A stretch of 64,000 bases of DNA, from the NCBI GenBank assembly GCA_015183035.1, contig JACZZP010000018.1:1922001-1986000 (forward strand), in the 5' to 3' direction. Below are positions 35,759-51,100 of this stretch, piece after piece (position 1 is the stretch's first letter; every line of letters starts with the position of its first letter). Under the pieces are notes generated by a model. That model made no database searches and was not told the origin of the DNA. It was given only the letters and a program-made list of their open reading frames with translations. A program made the translations under genes and the position numbers. This DNA is from Meloidogyne chitwoodi. Taxonomy: Eukaryota; Nematoda; Chromadorea; Rhabditida; Meloidogynidae.

Positions 35759-36108
35759 AATAGAAGGAGTAAAGGAACACCCTTTTCTACCTTTAAGTTT
35801 CATTGGGTGTATAAAAAATTAAACTCCAAACCTTTAAGCTTCAAAAGGTACAGAAGAGACCAGATACGGTCACATCCAAGCATTAGAGCTTCAATAGGTG
35901 TAGAAGAGACAAGCCACTTCCACTTTGGAGAGCTTGGGTTTTGGCTGGGTGTAAACAGGGAGATGGGGGGAACAAATTTATTAACTTTTTATTTCTTTGG
36001 TATTTCTTCAAATTTTTTTCTTTTATTATGATTCTCATTCTATATTCTTCATTCTTAAGCAAAAATTATCAACCTTTAACAGAACAGTCAAAAGTTGCAA
36101 GTTGCTGA
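35759..36108. repeat. Non-monomer block of the satellite unit (first copy)
   Basis: About 350 bases without the dyad or the monomer consensus. It starts with an ACACCC...GGGTGT inverted repeat (about 35778-35811) and contains a 50-base direct duplication: AAGCTTCAAAAGGTACAGAAG from 35836 and GAGCTTCAATAGGTGTAGAAG from 35886, with a third weak copy from 35795 (AAGTTTCATTGGGTGTA). The right part is the sequence seen in degenerate form at the array border. Its length is close to two monomers, so the unit equals about eight monomer lengths (1348/8 = 168.5). Confidence 0.75.
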
Positions 36109-39100
36109 ATATATAAATTTTTTGGGGGAGAATGACTATTTTGAATTTTTGTAAAAAAAATCTGTAGGTAAGTTTCGTATGAGTCATATCTCATTCGAAA
36201 GAGGATGAAGAGCTGAATGGAACAAGCTATGGAAATCAATCAACTTACAGACAGAACTCGAGAAACAGGTTCATGAACATTTGAATTTTTTGGGGGAGAA
36301 CTACTATTTTGAATTTTTGTAAAAAAATTTCTGTAGGTAAGTTTCGGATGAGTCATATCTCATTCGAAAGAGGATGAAGAGCTGAATGGAACAAGCTATG
36401 GAAATCAATCAACTTACAGACAGAACTCGAGAAACAGGTTCATGAACATAGAAATATTTTTTGGTGAAAAAATTTTTTAAATTGAAAAATTTTTTTATTC
36501 CAATGTTAAATTATACTGAATTTGGTATCATTCGAAAGAGCTTGAAAAGCTGTATCGAATGAGTTATTTATTTAAAATTCTAACGAGTAGAATTCGAGAA
36601 CCAGGTCCATGAACATTTGAATTTTTTGGGGAGAATAAATTTTTTAAATTGAAAAATTTTTTTATCCCTCTATAAGATTATTCTAAATTTGGTATCATTC
36701 GAAAGAGCTTAAAGAGCTGTATCGAATGAGCTATGAAAATCAAAAATCGTATTAGTTTTTGAGAACCAAGTCCATGAACATTGGAATTTTTTGGGGGAAG
36801 GAATATTTAAAACTTCGATAAAAAAATTTCCTCCGAATCATATTCGCTGTAATTTGTATCATTTGTAGAGCTCGAAAAACTGAATCGAATGAGCTATGAT
36901 AGACCACCTAAATAAGAAGGCTTTGAGAGATATGATTTTTTGAAGAAAAATTTGGGGGAGGAATATTTTTGAACTTTTATAAAAAAAATTCCATCGTTGG
37001 AAATTTGCTGAATTTAGTATCATTTGAAAGAGCTTAAAGAGCTGAATCGAATGAGCTATAAAATTCAAAAATCCATCGACTAGTTTTTGAGAAAAAATTT
37101 TTTGAAAATAGAAGGAGTAAAGGAACACCCTTTTCTACCTTTAAGTTTCATTGGGTGTATAAAAAATTAAACTCCAAACCTTTAAGCTTCAAAAGGTACA
37201 GAAGAGACCAGATACGGTCACATCCAAGCATTAGAGCTTCAATAGGTGTAGAAGAGACAAGCCACTTCCACTTTGGAGAGCTTGGGTTTTGGCTGGGTGT
37301 AAACAGGGAGATGGGGGGAACAAATTTATTAACTTTTTATTTCTTTGGTATTTCTTCAAATTTTTTTCTTTTATTATGATTCTCATTCTATATTCTTCAT
37401 TCTTAAGCAAAAATTATCAACCTTTAACAGAACAGTCAAAAGTTGCAAGTTGCTGAATATATAAATTTTTTGGGGGAGAATGACTATTTTGAATTTTTGT
37501 AAAAAAAATCTGTAGGTAAGTTTCGTATGAGTCATATCTCATTCGAAAGAGGATGAAGAGCTGAATGGAACAAGCTATGGAAATCAATCAACTTACAGAC
37601 AGAACTCGAGAAACAGGTTCATGAACATTTGAATTTTTTGGGGGAGAACTACTATTTTGAATTTTTGTAAAAAAATTTCTGTAGGTAAGTTTCGGATGAG
37701 TCATATCTCATTCGAAAGAGGATGAAGAGCTGAATGGAACAAGCTATGGAAATCAATCAACTTACAGACAGAACTCGAGAAACAGGTTCATGAACATAGA
37801 AATATTTTTTGGTGAAAAAATTTTTTAAATTGAAAAATTTTTTTATTCCAATGTTAAATTATACTGAATTTGGTATCATTCGAAAGAGCTTGAAAAGCTG
37901 TATCGAATGAGTTATTTATTTAAAATTCTAACGAGTAGAATTCGAGAACCAGGTCCATGAACATTTGAATTTTTTGGGGAGAATAAATTTTTTAAATTGA
38001 AAAATTTTTTTATCCCTCTATAAGATTATTCTAAATTTGGTATCATTCGAAAGAGCTTAAAGAGCTGTATCGAATGAGCTATGAAAATCAAAAATCGTAT
38101 TAGTTTTTGAGAACCAAGTCCATGAACATTGGAATTTTTTGGGGGAAGGAATATTTAAAACTTCGATAAAAAAATTTCCTCCGAATCATATTCGCTGTAA
38201 TTTGTATCATTTGTAGAGCTCGAAAAACTGAATCGAATGAGCTATGATAGACCACCTAAATAAGAAGGCTTTGAGAGATATGATTTTTTGAAGAAAAATT
38301 TGGGGGAGGAATATTTTTGAACTTTTATAAAAAAAATTCCATCGTTGGAAATTTGCTGAATTTAGTATCATTTGAAAGAGCTTAAAGAGCTGAATCGAAT
38401 GAGCTATAAAATTCAAAAATCCATCGACTAGTTTTTGAGAAAAAATTTTTTGAAAATAGAAGGAGTAAAGGAACACCCTTTTCTACCTTTAAGTTTCATT
38501 GGGTGTATAAAAAATTAAACTCCAAACCTTTAAGCTTCAAAAGGTACAGAAGAGACCAGATACGGTCACATCCAAGCATTAGAGCTTCAATAGGTGTAGA
38601 AGAGACAAGCCACTTCCACTTTGGAGAGCTTGGGTTTTGGCTGGGTGTAAACAGGGAGATGGGGGGAACAAATTTATTAACTTTTTATTTCTTTGGTATT
38701 TCTTCAAATTTTTTTCTTTTATTATGATTCTCATTCTATATTCTTCATTCTTAAGCAAAAATTATCAACCTTTAACAGAACAGTCAAAAGTTGCAAGTTG
38801 CTGAATATATAAATTTTTTGGGGGAGAATGACTATTTTGAATTTTTGTAAAAAAAATCTGTAGGTAAGTTTCGTATGAGTCATATCTCATTCGAAAGAGG
38901 ATGAAGAGCTGAATGGAACAAGCTATGGAAATCAATCAACTTACAGACAGAACTCGAGAAACAGGTTCATGAACATTTGAATTTTTTGGGGGAGAACTAC
39001 TATTTTGAATTTTTGTAAAAAAATTTCTGTAGGTAAGTTTCGGATGAGTCATATCTCATTCGAAAGAGGATGAAGAGCTGAATGGAACAAGCTATGGAAA

Positions 39101-42100
39101 TCAATCAACTTACAGACAGAACTCGAGAAACAGGTTCATGAACATAGAAATATTTTTTGGTGAAAAAATTTTTTAAATTGAAAAATTTTTTTATTCCAAT
39201 GTTAAATTATACTGAATTTGGTATCATTCGAAAGAGCTTGAAAAGCTGTATCGAATGAGTTATTTATTTAAAATTCTAACGAGTAGAATTCGAGAACCAG
39301 GTCCATGAACATTTGAATTTTTTGGGGAGAATAAATTTTTTAAATTGAAAAATTTTTTTATCCCTCTATAAGATTATTCTAAATTTGGTATCATTCGAAA
39401 GAGCTTAAAGAGCTGTATCGAATGAGCTATGAAAATCAAAAATCGTATTAGTTTTTGAGAACCAAGTCCATGAACATTGGAATTTTTTGGGGGAAGGAAT
39501 ATTTAAAACTTCGATAAAAAAATTTCCTCCGAATCATATTCGCTGTAATTTGTATCATTTGTAGAGCTCGAAAAACTGAATCGAATGAGCTATGATAGAC
39601 CACCTAAATAAGAAGGCTTTGAGAGATATGATTTTTTGAAGAAAAATTTGGGGGAGGAATATTTTTGAACTTTTATAAAAAAAATTCCATCGTTGGAAAT
39701 TTGCTGAATTTAGTATCATTTGAAAGAGCTTAAAGAGCTGAATCGAATGAGCTATAAAATTCAAAAATCCATCGACTAGTTTTTGAGAAAAAATTTTTTG
39801 AAAATAGAAGGAGTAAAGGAACACCCTTTTCTACCTTTAAGTTTCATTGGGTGTATAAAAAATTAAACTCCAAACCTTTAAGCTTCAAAAGGTACAGAAG
39901 AGACCAGATACGGTCACATCCAAGCATTAGAGCTTCAATAGGTGTAGAAGAGACAAGCCACTTCCACTTTGGAGAGCTTGGGTTTTGGCTGGGTGTAAAC
40001 AGGGAGATGGGGGGAACAAATTTATTAACTTTTTATTTCTTTGGTATTTCTTCAAATTTTTTTCTTTTATTATGATTCTCATTCTATATTCTTCATTCTT
40101 AAGCAAAAATTATCAACCTTTAACAGAACAGTCAAAAGTTGCAAGTTGCTGAATATATAAATTTTTTGGGGGAGAATGACTATTTTGAATTTTTGTAAAA
40201 AAAATCTGTAGGTAAGTTTCGTATGAGTCATATCTCATTCGAAAGAGGATGAAGAGCTGAATGGAACAAGCTATGGAAATCAATCAACTTACAGACAGAA
40301 CTCGAGAAACAGGTTCATGAACATTTGAATTTTTTGGGGGAGAACTACTATTTTGAATTTTTGTAAAAAAATTTCTGTAGGTAAGTTTCGGATGAGTCAT
40401 ATCTCATTCGAAAGAGGATGAAGAGCTGAATGGAACAAGCTATGGAAATCAATCAACTTACAGACAGAACTCGAGAAACAGGTTCATGAACATAGAAATA
40501 TTTTTTGGTGAAAAAATTTTTTAAATTGAAAAATTTTTTTATTCCAATGTTAAATTATACTGAATTTGGTATCATTCGAAAGAGCTTGAAAAGCTGTATC
40601 GAATGAGTTATTTATTTAAAATTCTAACGAGTAGAATTCGAGAACCAGGTCCATGAACATTTGAATTTTTTGGGGAGAATAAATTTTTTAAATTGAAAAA
40701 TTTTTTTATCCCTCTATAAGATTATTCTAAATTTGGTATCATTCGAAAGAGCTTAAAGAGCTGTATCGAATGAGCTATGAAAATCAAAAATCGTATTAGT
40801 TTTTGAGAACCAAGTCCATGAACATTGGAATTTTTTGGGGGAAGGAATATTTAAAACTTCGATAAAAAAATTTCCTCCGAATCATATTCGCTGTAATTTG
40901 TATCATTTGTAGAGCTCGAAAAACTGAATCGAATGAGCTATGATAGACCACCTAAATAAGAAGGCTTTGAGAGATATGATTTTTTGAAGAAAAATTTGGG
41001 GGAGGAATATTTTTGAACTTTTATAAAAAAAATTCCATCGTTGGAAATTTGCTGAATTTAGTATCATTTGAAAGAGCTTAAAGAGCTGAATCGAATGAGC
41101 TATAAAATTCAAAAATCCATCGACTAGTTTTTGAGAAAAAATTTTTTGAAAATAGAAGGAGTAAAGGAACACCCTTTTCTACCTTTAAGTTTCATTGGGT
41201 GTATAAAAAATTAAACTCCAAACCTTTAAGCTTCAAAAGGTACAGAAGAGACCAGATACGGTCACATCCAAGCATTAGAGCTTCAATAGGTGTAGAAGAG
41301 ACAAGCCACTTCCACTTTGGAGAGCTTGGGTTTTGGCTGGGTGTAAACAGGGAGATGGGGGGAACAAATTTATTAACTTTTTATTTCTTTGGTATTTCTT
41401 CAAATTTTTTTCTTTTATTATGATTCTCATTCTATATTCTTCATTCTTAAGCAAAAATTATCAACCTTTAACAGAACAGTCAAAAGTTGCAAGTTGCTGA
41501 ATATATAAATTTTTTGGGGGAGAATGACTATTTTGAATTTTTGTAAAAAAAATCTGTAGGTAAGTTTCGTATGAGTCATATCTCATTCGAAAGAGGATGA
41601 AGAGCTGAATGGAACAAGCTATGGAAATCAATCAACTTACAGACAGAACTCGAGAAACAGGTTCATGAACATTTGAATTTTTTGGGGGAGAACTACTATT
41701 TTGAATTTTTGTAAAAAAATTTCTGTAGGTAAGTTTCGGATGAGTCATATCTCATTCGAAAGAGGATGAAGAGCTGAATGGAACAAGCTATGGAAATCAA
41801 TCAACTTACAGACAGAACTCGAGAAACAGGTTCATGAACATAGAAATATTTTTTGGTGAAAAAATTTTTTAAATTGAAAAATTTTTTTATTCCAATGTTA
41901 AATTATACTGAATTTGGTATCATTCGAAAGAGCTTGAAAAGCTGTATCGAATGAGTTATTTATTTAAAATTCTAACGAGTAGAATTCGAGAACCAGGTCC
42001 ATGAACATTTGAATTTTTTGGGGAGAATAAATTTTTTAAATTGAAAAATTTTTTTATCCCTCTATAAGATTATTCTAAATTTGGTATCATTCGAAAGAGC

Positions 42101-45100
42101 TTAAAGAGCTGTATCGAATGAGCTATGAAAATCAAAAATCGTATTAGTTTTTGAGAACCAAGTCCATGAACATTGGAATTTTTTGGGGGAAGGAATATTT
42201 AAAACTTCGATAAAAAAATTTCCTCCGAATCATATTCGCTGTAATTTGTATCATTTGTAGAGCTCGAAAAACTGAATCGAATGAGCTATGATAGACCACC
42301 TAAATAAGAAGGCTTTGAGAGATATGATTTTTTGAAGAAAAATTTGGGGGAGGAATATTTTTGAACTTTTATAAAAAAAATTCCATCGTTGGAAATTTGC
42401 TGAATTTAGTATCATTTGAAAGAGCTTAAAGAGCTGAATCGAATGAGCTATAAAATTCAAAAATCCATCGACTAGTTTTTGAGAAAAAATTTTTTGAAAA
42501 TAGAAGGAGTAAAGGAACACCCTTTTCTACCTTTAAGTTTCATTGGGTGTATAAAAAATTAAACTCCAAACCTTTAAGCTTCAAAAGGTACAGAAGAGAC
42601 CAGATACGGTCACATCCAAGCATTAGAGCTTCAATAGGTGTAGAAGAGACAAGCCACTTCCACTTTGGAGAGCTTGGGTTTTGGCTGGGTGTAAACAGGG
42701 AGATGGGGGGAACAAATTTATTAACTTTTTATTTCTTTGGTATTTCTTCAAATTTTTTTCTTTTATTATGATTCTCATTCTATATTCTTCATTCTTAAGC
42801 AAAAATTATCAACCTTTAACAGAACAGTCAAAAGTTGCAAGTTGCTGAATATATAAATTTTTTGGGGGAGAATGACTATTTTGAATTTTTGTAAAAAAAA
42901 TCTGTAGGTAAGTTTCGTATGAGTCATATCTCATTCGAAAGAGGATGAAGAGCTGAATGGAACAAGCTATGGAAATCAATCAACTTACAGACAGAACTCG
43001 AGAAACAGGTTCATGAACATTTGAATTTTTTGGGGGAGAACTACTATTTTGAATTTTTGTAAAAAAATTTCTGTAGGTAAGTTTCGGATGAGTCATATCT
43101 CATTCGAAAGAGGATGAAGAGCTGAATGGAACAAGCTATGGAAATCAATCAACTTACAGACAGAACTCGAGAAACAGGTTCATGAACATAGAAATATTTT
43201 TTGGTGAAAAAATTTTTTAAATTGAAAAATTTTTTTATTCCAATGTTAAATTATACTGAATTTGGTATCATTCGAAAGAGCTTGAAAAGCTGTATCGAAT
43301 GAGTTATTTATTTAAAATTCTAACGAGTAGAATTCGAGAACCAGGTCCATGAACATTTGAATTTTTTGGGGAGAATAAATTTTTTAAATTGAAAAATTTT
43401 TTTATCCCTCTATAAGATTATTCTAAATTTGGTATCATTCGAAAGAGCTTAAAGAGCTGTATCGAATGAGCTATGAAAATCAAAAATCGTATTAGTTTTT
43501 GAGAACCAAGTCCATGAACATTGGAATTTTTTGGGGGAAGGAATATTTAAAACTTCGATAAAAAAATTTCCTCCGAATCATATTCGCTGTAATTTGTATC
43601 ATTTGTAGAGCTCGAAAAACTGAATCGAATGAGCTATGATAGACCACCTAAATAAGAAGGCTTTGAGAGATATGATTTTTTGAAGAAAAATTTGGGGGAG
43701 GAATATTTTTGAACTTTTATAAAAAAAATTCCATCGTTGGAAATTTGCTGAATTTAGTATCATTTGAAAGAGCTTAAAGAGCTGAATCGAATGAGCTATA
43801 AAATTCAAAAATCCATCGACTAGTTTTTGAGAAAAAATTTTTTGAAAATAGAAGGAGTAAAGGAACACCCTTTTCTACCTTTAAGTTTCATTGGGTGTAT
43901 AAAAAATTAAACTCCAAACCTTTAAGCTTCAAAAGGTACAGAAGAGACCAGATACGGTCACATCCAAGCATTAGAGCTTCAATAGGTGTAGAAGAGACAA
44001 GCCACTTCCACTTTGGAGAGCTTGGGTTTTGGCTGGGTGTAAACAGGGAGATGGGGGGAACAAATTTATTAACTTTTTATTTCTTTGGTATTTCTTCAAA
44101 TTTTTTTCTTTTATTATGATTCTCATTCTATATTCTTCATTCTTAAGCAAAAATTATCAACCTTTAACAGAACAGTCAAAAGTTGCAAGTTGCTGAATAT
44201 ATAAATTTTTTGGGGGAGAATGACTATTTTGAATTTTTGTAAAAAAAATCTGTAGGTAAGTTTCGTATGAGTCATATCTCATTCGAAAGAGGATGAAGAG
44301 CTGAATGGAACAAGCTATGGAAATCAATCAACTTACAGACAGAACTCGAGAAACAGGTTCATGAACATTTGAATTTTTTGGGGGAGAACTACTATTTTGA
44401 ATTTTTGTAAAAAAATTTCTGTAGGTAAGTTTCGGATGAGTCATATCTCATTCGAAAGAGGATGAAGAGCTGAATGGAACAAGCTATGGAAATCAATCAA
44501 CTTACAGACAGAACTCGAGAAACAGGTTCATGAACATAGAAATATTTTTTGGTGAAAAAATTTTTTAAATTGAAAAATTTTTTTATTCCAATGTTAAATT
44601 ATACTGAATTTGGTATCATTCGAAAGAGCTTGAAAAGCTGTATCGAATGAGTTATTTATTTAAAATTCTAACGAGTAGAATTCGAGAACCAGGTCCATGA
44701 ACATTTGAATTTTTTGGGGAGAATAAATTTTTTAAATTGAAAAATTTTTTTATCCCTCTATAAGATTATTCTAAATTTGGTATCATTCGAAAGAGCTTAA
44801 AGAGCTGTATCGAATGAGCTATGAAAATCAAAAATCGTATTAGTTTTTGAGAACCAAGTCCATGAACATTGGAATTTTTTGGGGGAAGGAATATTTAAAA
44901 CTTCGATAAAAAAATTTCCTCCGAATCATATTCGCTGTAATTTGTATCATTTGTAGAGCTCGAAAAACTGAATCGAATGAGCTATGATAGACCACCTAAA
45001 TAAGAAGGCTTTGAGAGATATGATTTTTTGAAGAAAAATTTGGGGGAGGAATATTTTTGAACTTTTATAAAAAAAATTCCATCGTTGGAAATTTGCTGAA

Positions 45101-48100
45101 TTTAGTATCATTTGAAAGAGCTTAAAGAGCTGAATCGAATGAGCTATAAAATTCAAAAATCCATCGACTAGTTTTTGAGAAAAAATTTTTTGAAAATAGA
45201 AGGAGTAAAGGAACACCCTTTTCTACCTTTAAGTTTCATTGGGTGTATAAAAAATTAAACTCCAAACCTTTAAGCTTCAAAAGGTACAGAAGAGACCAGA
45301 TACGGTCACATCCAAGCATTAGAGCTTCAATAGGTGTAGAAGAGACAAGCCACTTCCACTTTGGAGAGCTTGGGTTTTGGCTGGGTGTAAACAGGGAGAT
45401 GGGGGGAACAAATTTATTAACTTTTTATTTCTTTGGTATTTCTTCAAATTTTTTTCTTTTATTATGATTCTCATTCTATATTCTTCATTCTTAAGCAAAA
45501 ATTATCAACCTTTAACAGAACAGTCAAAAGTTGCAAGTTGCTGAATATATAAATTTTTTGGGGGAGAATGACTATTTTGAATTTTTGTAAAAAAAATCTG
45601 TAGGTAAGTTTCGTATGAGTCATATCTCATTCGAAAGAGGATGAAGAGCTGAATGGAACAAGCTATGGAAATCAATCAACTTACAGACAGAACTCGAGAA
45701 ACAGGTTCATGAACATTTGAATTTTTTGGGGGAGAACTACTATTTTGAATTTTTGTAAAAAAATTTCTGTAGGTAAGTTTCGGATGAGTCATATCTCATT
45801 CGAAAGAGGATGAAGAGCTGAATGGAACAAGCTATGGAAATCAATCAACTTACAGACAGAACTCGAGAAACAGGTTCATGAACATAGAAATATTTTTTGG
45901 TGAAAAAATTTTTTAAATTGAAAAATTTTTTTATTCCAATGTTAAATTATACTGAATTTGGTATCATTCGAAAGAGCTTGAAAAGCTGTATCGAATGAGT
46001 TATTTATTTAAAATTCTAACGAGTAGAATTCGAGAACCAGGTCCATGAACATTTGAATTTTTTGGGGAGAATAAATTTTTTAAATTGAAAAATTTTTTTA
46101 TCCCTCTATAAGATTATTCTAAATTTGGTATCATTCGAAAGAGCTTAAAGAGCTGTATCGAATGAGCTATGAAAATCAAAAATCGTATTAGTTTTTGAGA
46201 ACCAAGTCCATGAACATTGGAATTTTTTGGGGGAAGGAATATTTAAAACTTCGATAAAAAAATTTCCTCCGAATCATATTCGCTGTAATTTGTATCATTT
46301 GTAGAGCTCGAAAAACTGAATCGAATGAGCTATGATAGACCACCTAAATAAGAAGGCTTTGAGAGATATGATTTTTTGAAGAAAAATTTGGGGGAGGAAT
46401 ATTTTTGAACTTTTATAAAAAAAATTCCATCGTTGGAAATTTGCTGAATTTAGTATCATTTGAAAGAGCTTAAAGAGCTGAATCGAATGAGCTATAAAAT
46501 TCAAAAATCCATCGACTAGTTTTTGAGAAAAAATTTTTTGAAAATAGAAGGAGTAAAGGAACACCCTTTTCTACCTTTAAGTTTCATTGGGTGTATAAAA
46601 AATTAAACTCCAAACCTTTAAGCTTCAAAAGGTACAGAAGAGACCAGATACGGTCACATCCAAGCATTAGAGCTTCAATAGGTGTAGAAGAGACAAGCCA
46701 CTTCCACTTTGGAGAGCTTGGGTTTTGGCTGGGTGTAAACAGGGAGATGGGGGGAACAAATTTATTAACTTTTTATTTCTTTGGTATTTCTTCAAATTTT
46801 TTTCTTTTATTATGATTCTCATTCTATATTCTTCATTCTTAAGCAAAAATTATCAACCTTTAACAGAACAGTCAAAAGTTGCAAGTTGCTGAATATATAA
46901 ATTTTTTGGGGGAGAATGACTATTTTGAATTTTTGTAAAAAAAATCTGTAGGTAAGTTTCGTATGAGTCATATCTCATTCGAAAGAGGATGAAGAGCTGA
47001 ATGGAACAAGCTATGGAAATCAATCAACTTACAGACAGAACTCGAGAAACAGGTTCATGAACATTTGAATTTTTTGGGGGAGAACTACTATTTTGAATTT
47101 TTGTAAAAAAATTTCTGTAGGTAAGTTTCGGATGAGTCATATCTCATTCGAAAGAGGATGAAGAGCTGAATGGAACAAGCTATGGAAATCAATCAACTTA
47201 CAGACAGAACTCGAGAAACAGGTTCATGAACATAGAAATATTTTTTGGTGAAAAAATTTTTTAAATTGAAAAATTTTTTTATTCCAATGTTAAATTATAC
47301 TGAATTTGGTATCATTCGAAAGAGCTTGAAAAGCTGTATCGAATGAGTTATTTATTTAAAATTCTAACGAGTAGAATTCGAGAACCAGGTCCATGAACAT
47401 TTGAATTTTTTGGGGAGAATAAATTTTTTAAATTGAAAAATTTTTTTATCCCTCTATAAGATTATTCTAAATTTGGTATCATTCGAAAGAGCTTAAAGAG
47501 CTGTATCGAATGAGCTATGAAAATCAAAAATCGTATTAGTTTTTGAGAACCAAGTCCATGAACATTGGAATTTTTTGGGGGAAGGAATATTTAAAACTTC
47601 GATAAAAAAATTTCCTCCGAATCATATTCGCTGTAATTTGTATCATTTGTAGAGCTCGAAAAACTGAATCGAATGAGCTATGATAGACCACCTAAATAAG
47701 AAGGCTTTGAGAGATATGATTTTTTGAAGAAAAATTTGGGGGAGGAATATTTTTGAACTTTTATAAAAAAAATTCCATCGTTGGAAATTTGCTGAATTTA
47801 GTATCATTTGAAAGAGCTTAAAGAGCTGAATCGAATGAGCTATAAAATTCAAAAATCCATCGACTAGTTTTTGAGAAAAAATTTTTTGAAAATAGAAGGA
47901 GTAAAGGAACACCCTTTTCTACCTTTAAGTTTCATTGGGTGTATAAAAAATTAAACTCCAAACCTTTAAGCTTCAAAAGGTACAGAAGAGACCAGATACG
48001 GTCACATCCAAGCATTAGAGCTTCAATAGGTGTAGAAGAGACAAGCCACTTCCACTTTGGAGAGCTTGGGTTTTGGCTGGGTGTAAACAGGGAGATGGGG

Positions 48101-51100
48101 GGAACAAATTTATTAACTTTTTATTTCTTTGGTATTTCTTCAAATTTTTTTCTTTTATTATGATTCTCATTCTATATTCTTCATTCTTAAGCAAAAATTA
48201 TCAACCTTTAACAGAACAGTCAAAAGTTGCAAGTTGCTGAATATATAAATTTTTTGGGGGAGAATGACTATTTTGAATTTTTGTAAAAAAAATCTGTAGG
48301 TAAGTTTCGTATGAGTCATATCTCATTCGAAAGAGGATGAAGAGCTGAATGGAACAAGCTATGGAAATCAATCAACTTACAGACAGAACTCGAGAAACAG
48401 GTTCATGAACATTTGAATTTTTTGGGGGAGAACTACTATTTTGAATTTTTGTAAAAAAATTTCTGTAGGTAAGTTTCGGATGAGTCATATCTCATTCGAA
48501 AGAGGATGAAGAGCTGAATGGAACAAGCTATGGAAATCAATCAACTTACAGACAGAACTCGAGAAACAGGTTCATGAACATAGAAATATTTTTTGGTGAA
48601 AAAATTTTTTAAATTGAAAAATTTTTTTATTCCAATGTTAAATTATACTGAATTTGGTATCATTCGAAAGAGCTTGAAAAGCTGTATCGAATGAGTTATT
48701 TATTTAAAATTCTAACGAGTAGAATTCGAGAACCAGGTCCATGAACATTTGAATTTTTTGGGGAGAATAAATTTTTTAAATTGAAAAATTTTTTTATCCC
48801 TCTATAAGATTATTCTAAATTTGGTATCATTCGAAAGAGCTTAAAGAGCTGTATCGAATGAGCTATGAAAATCAAAAATCGTATTAGTTTTTGAGAACCA
48901 AGTCCATGAACATTGGAATTTTTTGGGGGAAGGAATATTTAAAACTTCGATAAAAAAATTTCCTCCGAATCATATTCGCTGTAATTTGTATCATTTGTAG
49001 AGCTCGAAAAACTGAATCGAATGAGCTATGATAGACCACCTAAATAAGAAGGCTTTGAGAGATATGATTTTTTGAAGAAAAATTTGGGGGAGGAATATTT
49101 TTGAACTTTTATAAAAAAAATTCCATCGTTGGAAATTTGCTGAATTTAGTATCATTTGAAAGAGCTTAAAGAGCTGAATCGAATGAGCTATAAAATTCAA
49201 AAATCCATCGACTAGTTTTTGAGAAAAAATTTTTTGAAAATAGAAGGAGTAAAGGAACACCCTTTTCTACCTTTAAGTTTCATTGGGTGTATAAAAAATT
49301 AAACTCCAAACCTTTAAGCTTCAAAAGGTACAGAAGAGACCAGATACGGTCACATCCAAGCATTAGAGCTTCAATAGGTGTAGAAGAGACAAGCCACTTC
49401 CACTTTGGAGAGCTTGGGTTTTGGCTGGGTGTAAACAGGGAGATGGGGGGAACAAATTTATTAACTTTTTATTTCTTTGGTATTTCTTCAAATTTTTTTC
49501 TTTTATTATGATTCTCATTCTATATTCTTCATTCTTAAGCAAAAATTATCAACCTTTAACAGAACAGTCAAAAGTTGCAAGTTGCTGAATATATAAATTT
49601 TTTGGGGGAGAATGACTATTTTGAATTTTTGTAAAAAAAATCTGTAGGTAAGTTTCGTATGAGTCATATCTCATTCGAAAGAGGATGAAGAGCTGAATGG
49701 AACAAGCTATGGAAATCAATCAACTTACAGACAGAACTCGAGAAACAGGTTCATGAACATTTGAATTTTTTGGGGGAGAACTACTATTTTGAATTTTTGT
49801 AAAAAAATTTCTGTAGGTAAGTTTCGGATGAGTCATATCTCATTCGAAAGAGGATGAAGAGCTGAATGGAACAAGCTATGGAAATCAATCAACTTACAGA
49901 CAGAACTCGAGAAACAGGTTCATGAACATAGAAATATTTTTTGGTGAAAAAATTTTTTAAATTGAAAAATTTTTTTATTCCAATGTTAAATTATACTGAA
50001 TTTGGTATCATTCGAAAGAGCTTGAAAAGCTGTATCGAATGAGTTATTTATTTAAAATTCTAACGAGTAGAATTCGAGAACCAGGTCCATGAACATTTGA
50101 ATTTTTTGGGGAGAATAAATTTTTTAAATTGAAAAATTTTTTTATCCCTCTATAAGATTATTCTAAATTTGGTATCATTCGAAAGAGCTTAAAGAGCTGT
50201 ATCGAATGAGCTATGAAAATCAAAAATCGTATTAGTTTTTGAGAACCAAGTCCATGAACATTGGAATTTTTTGGGGGAAGGAATATTTAAAACTTCGATA
50301 AAAAAATTTCCTCCGAATCATATTCGCTGTAATTTGTATCATTTGTAGAGCTCGAAAAACTGAATCGAATGAGCTATGATAGACCACCTAAATAAGAAGG
50401 CTTTGAGAGATATGATTTTTTGAAGAAAAATTTGGGGGAGGAATATTTTTGAACTTTTATAAAAAAAATTCCATCGTTGGAAATTTGCTGAATTTAGTAT
50501 CATTTGAAAGAGCTTAAAGAGCTGAATCGAATGAGCTATAAAATTCAAAAATCCATCGACTAGTTTTTGAGAAAAAATTTTTTGAAAATAGAAGGAGTAA
50601 AGGAACACCCTTTTCTACCTTTAAGTTTCATTGGGTGTATAAAAAATTAAACTCCAAACCTTTAAGCTTCAAAAGGTACAGAAGAGACCAGATACGGTCA
50701 CATCCAAGCATTAGAGCTTCAATAGGTGTAGAAGAGACAAGCCACTTCCACTTTGGAGAGCTTGGGTTTTGGCTGGGTGTAAACAGGGAGATGGGGGGAA
50801 CAAATTTATTAACTTTTTATTTCTTTGGTATTTCTTCAAATTTTTTTCTTTTATTATGATTCTCATTCTATATTCTTCATTCTTAAGCAAAAATTATCAA
50901 CCTTTAACAGAACAGTCAAAAGTTGCAAGTTGCTGAATATATAAATTTTTTGGGGGAGAATGACTATTTTGAATTTTTGTAAAAAAAATCTGTAGGTAAG
51001 TTTCGTATGAGTCATATCTCATTCGAAAGAGGATGAAGAGCTGAATGGAACAAGCTATGGAAATCAATCAACTTACAGACAGAACTCGAGAAACAGGTTC

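Noticed and set aside
35511..36031. 89-residue (minus) and 74-residue (plus) open frames repeated in every satellite unit
   Set aside because: They are conserved only because the DNA is copied exactly; no start context, no domain, composition follows the A/T and G tracts, and they cross the monomer boundaries arbitrarily.
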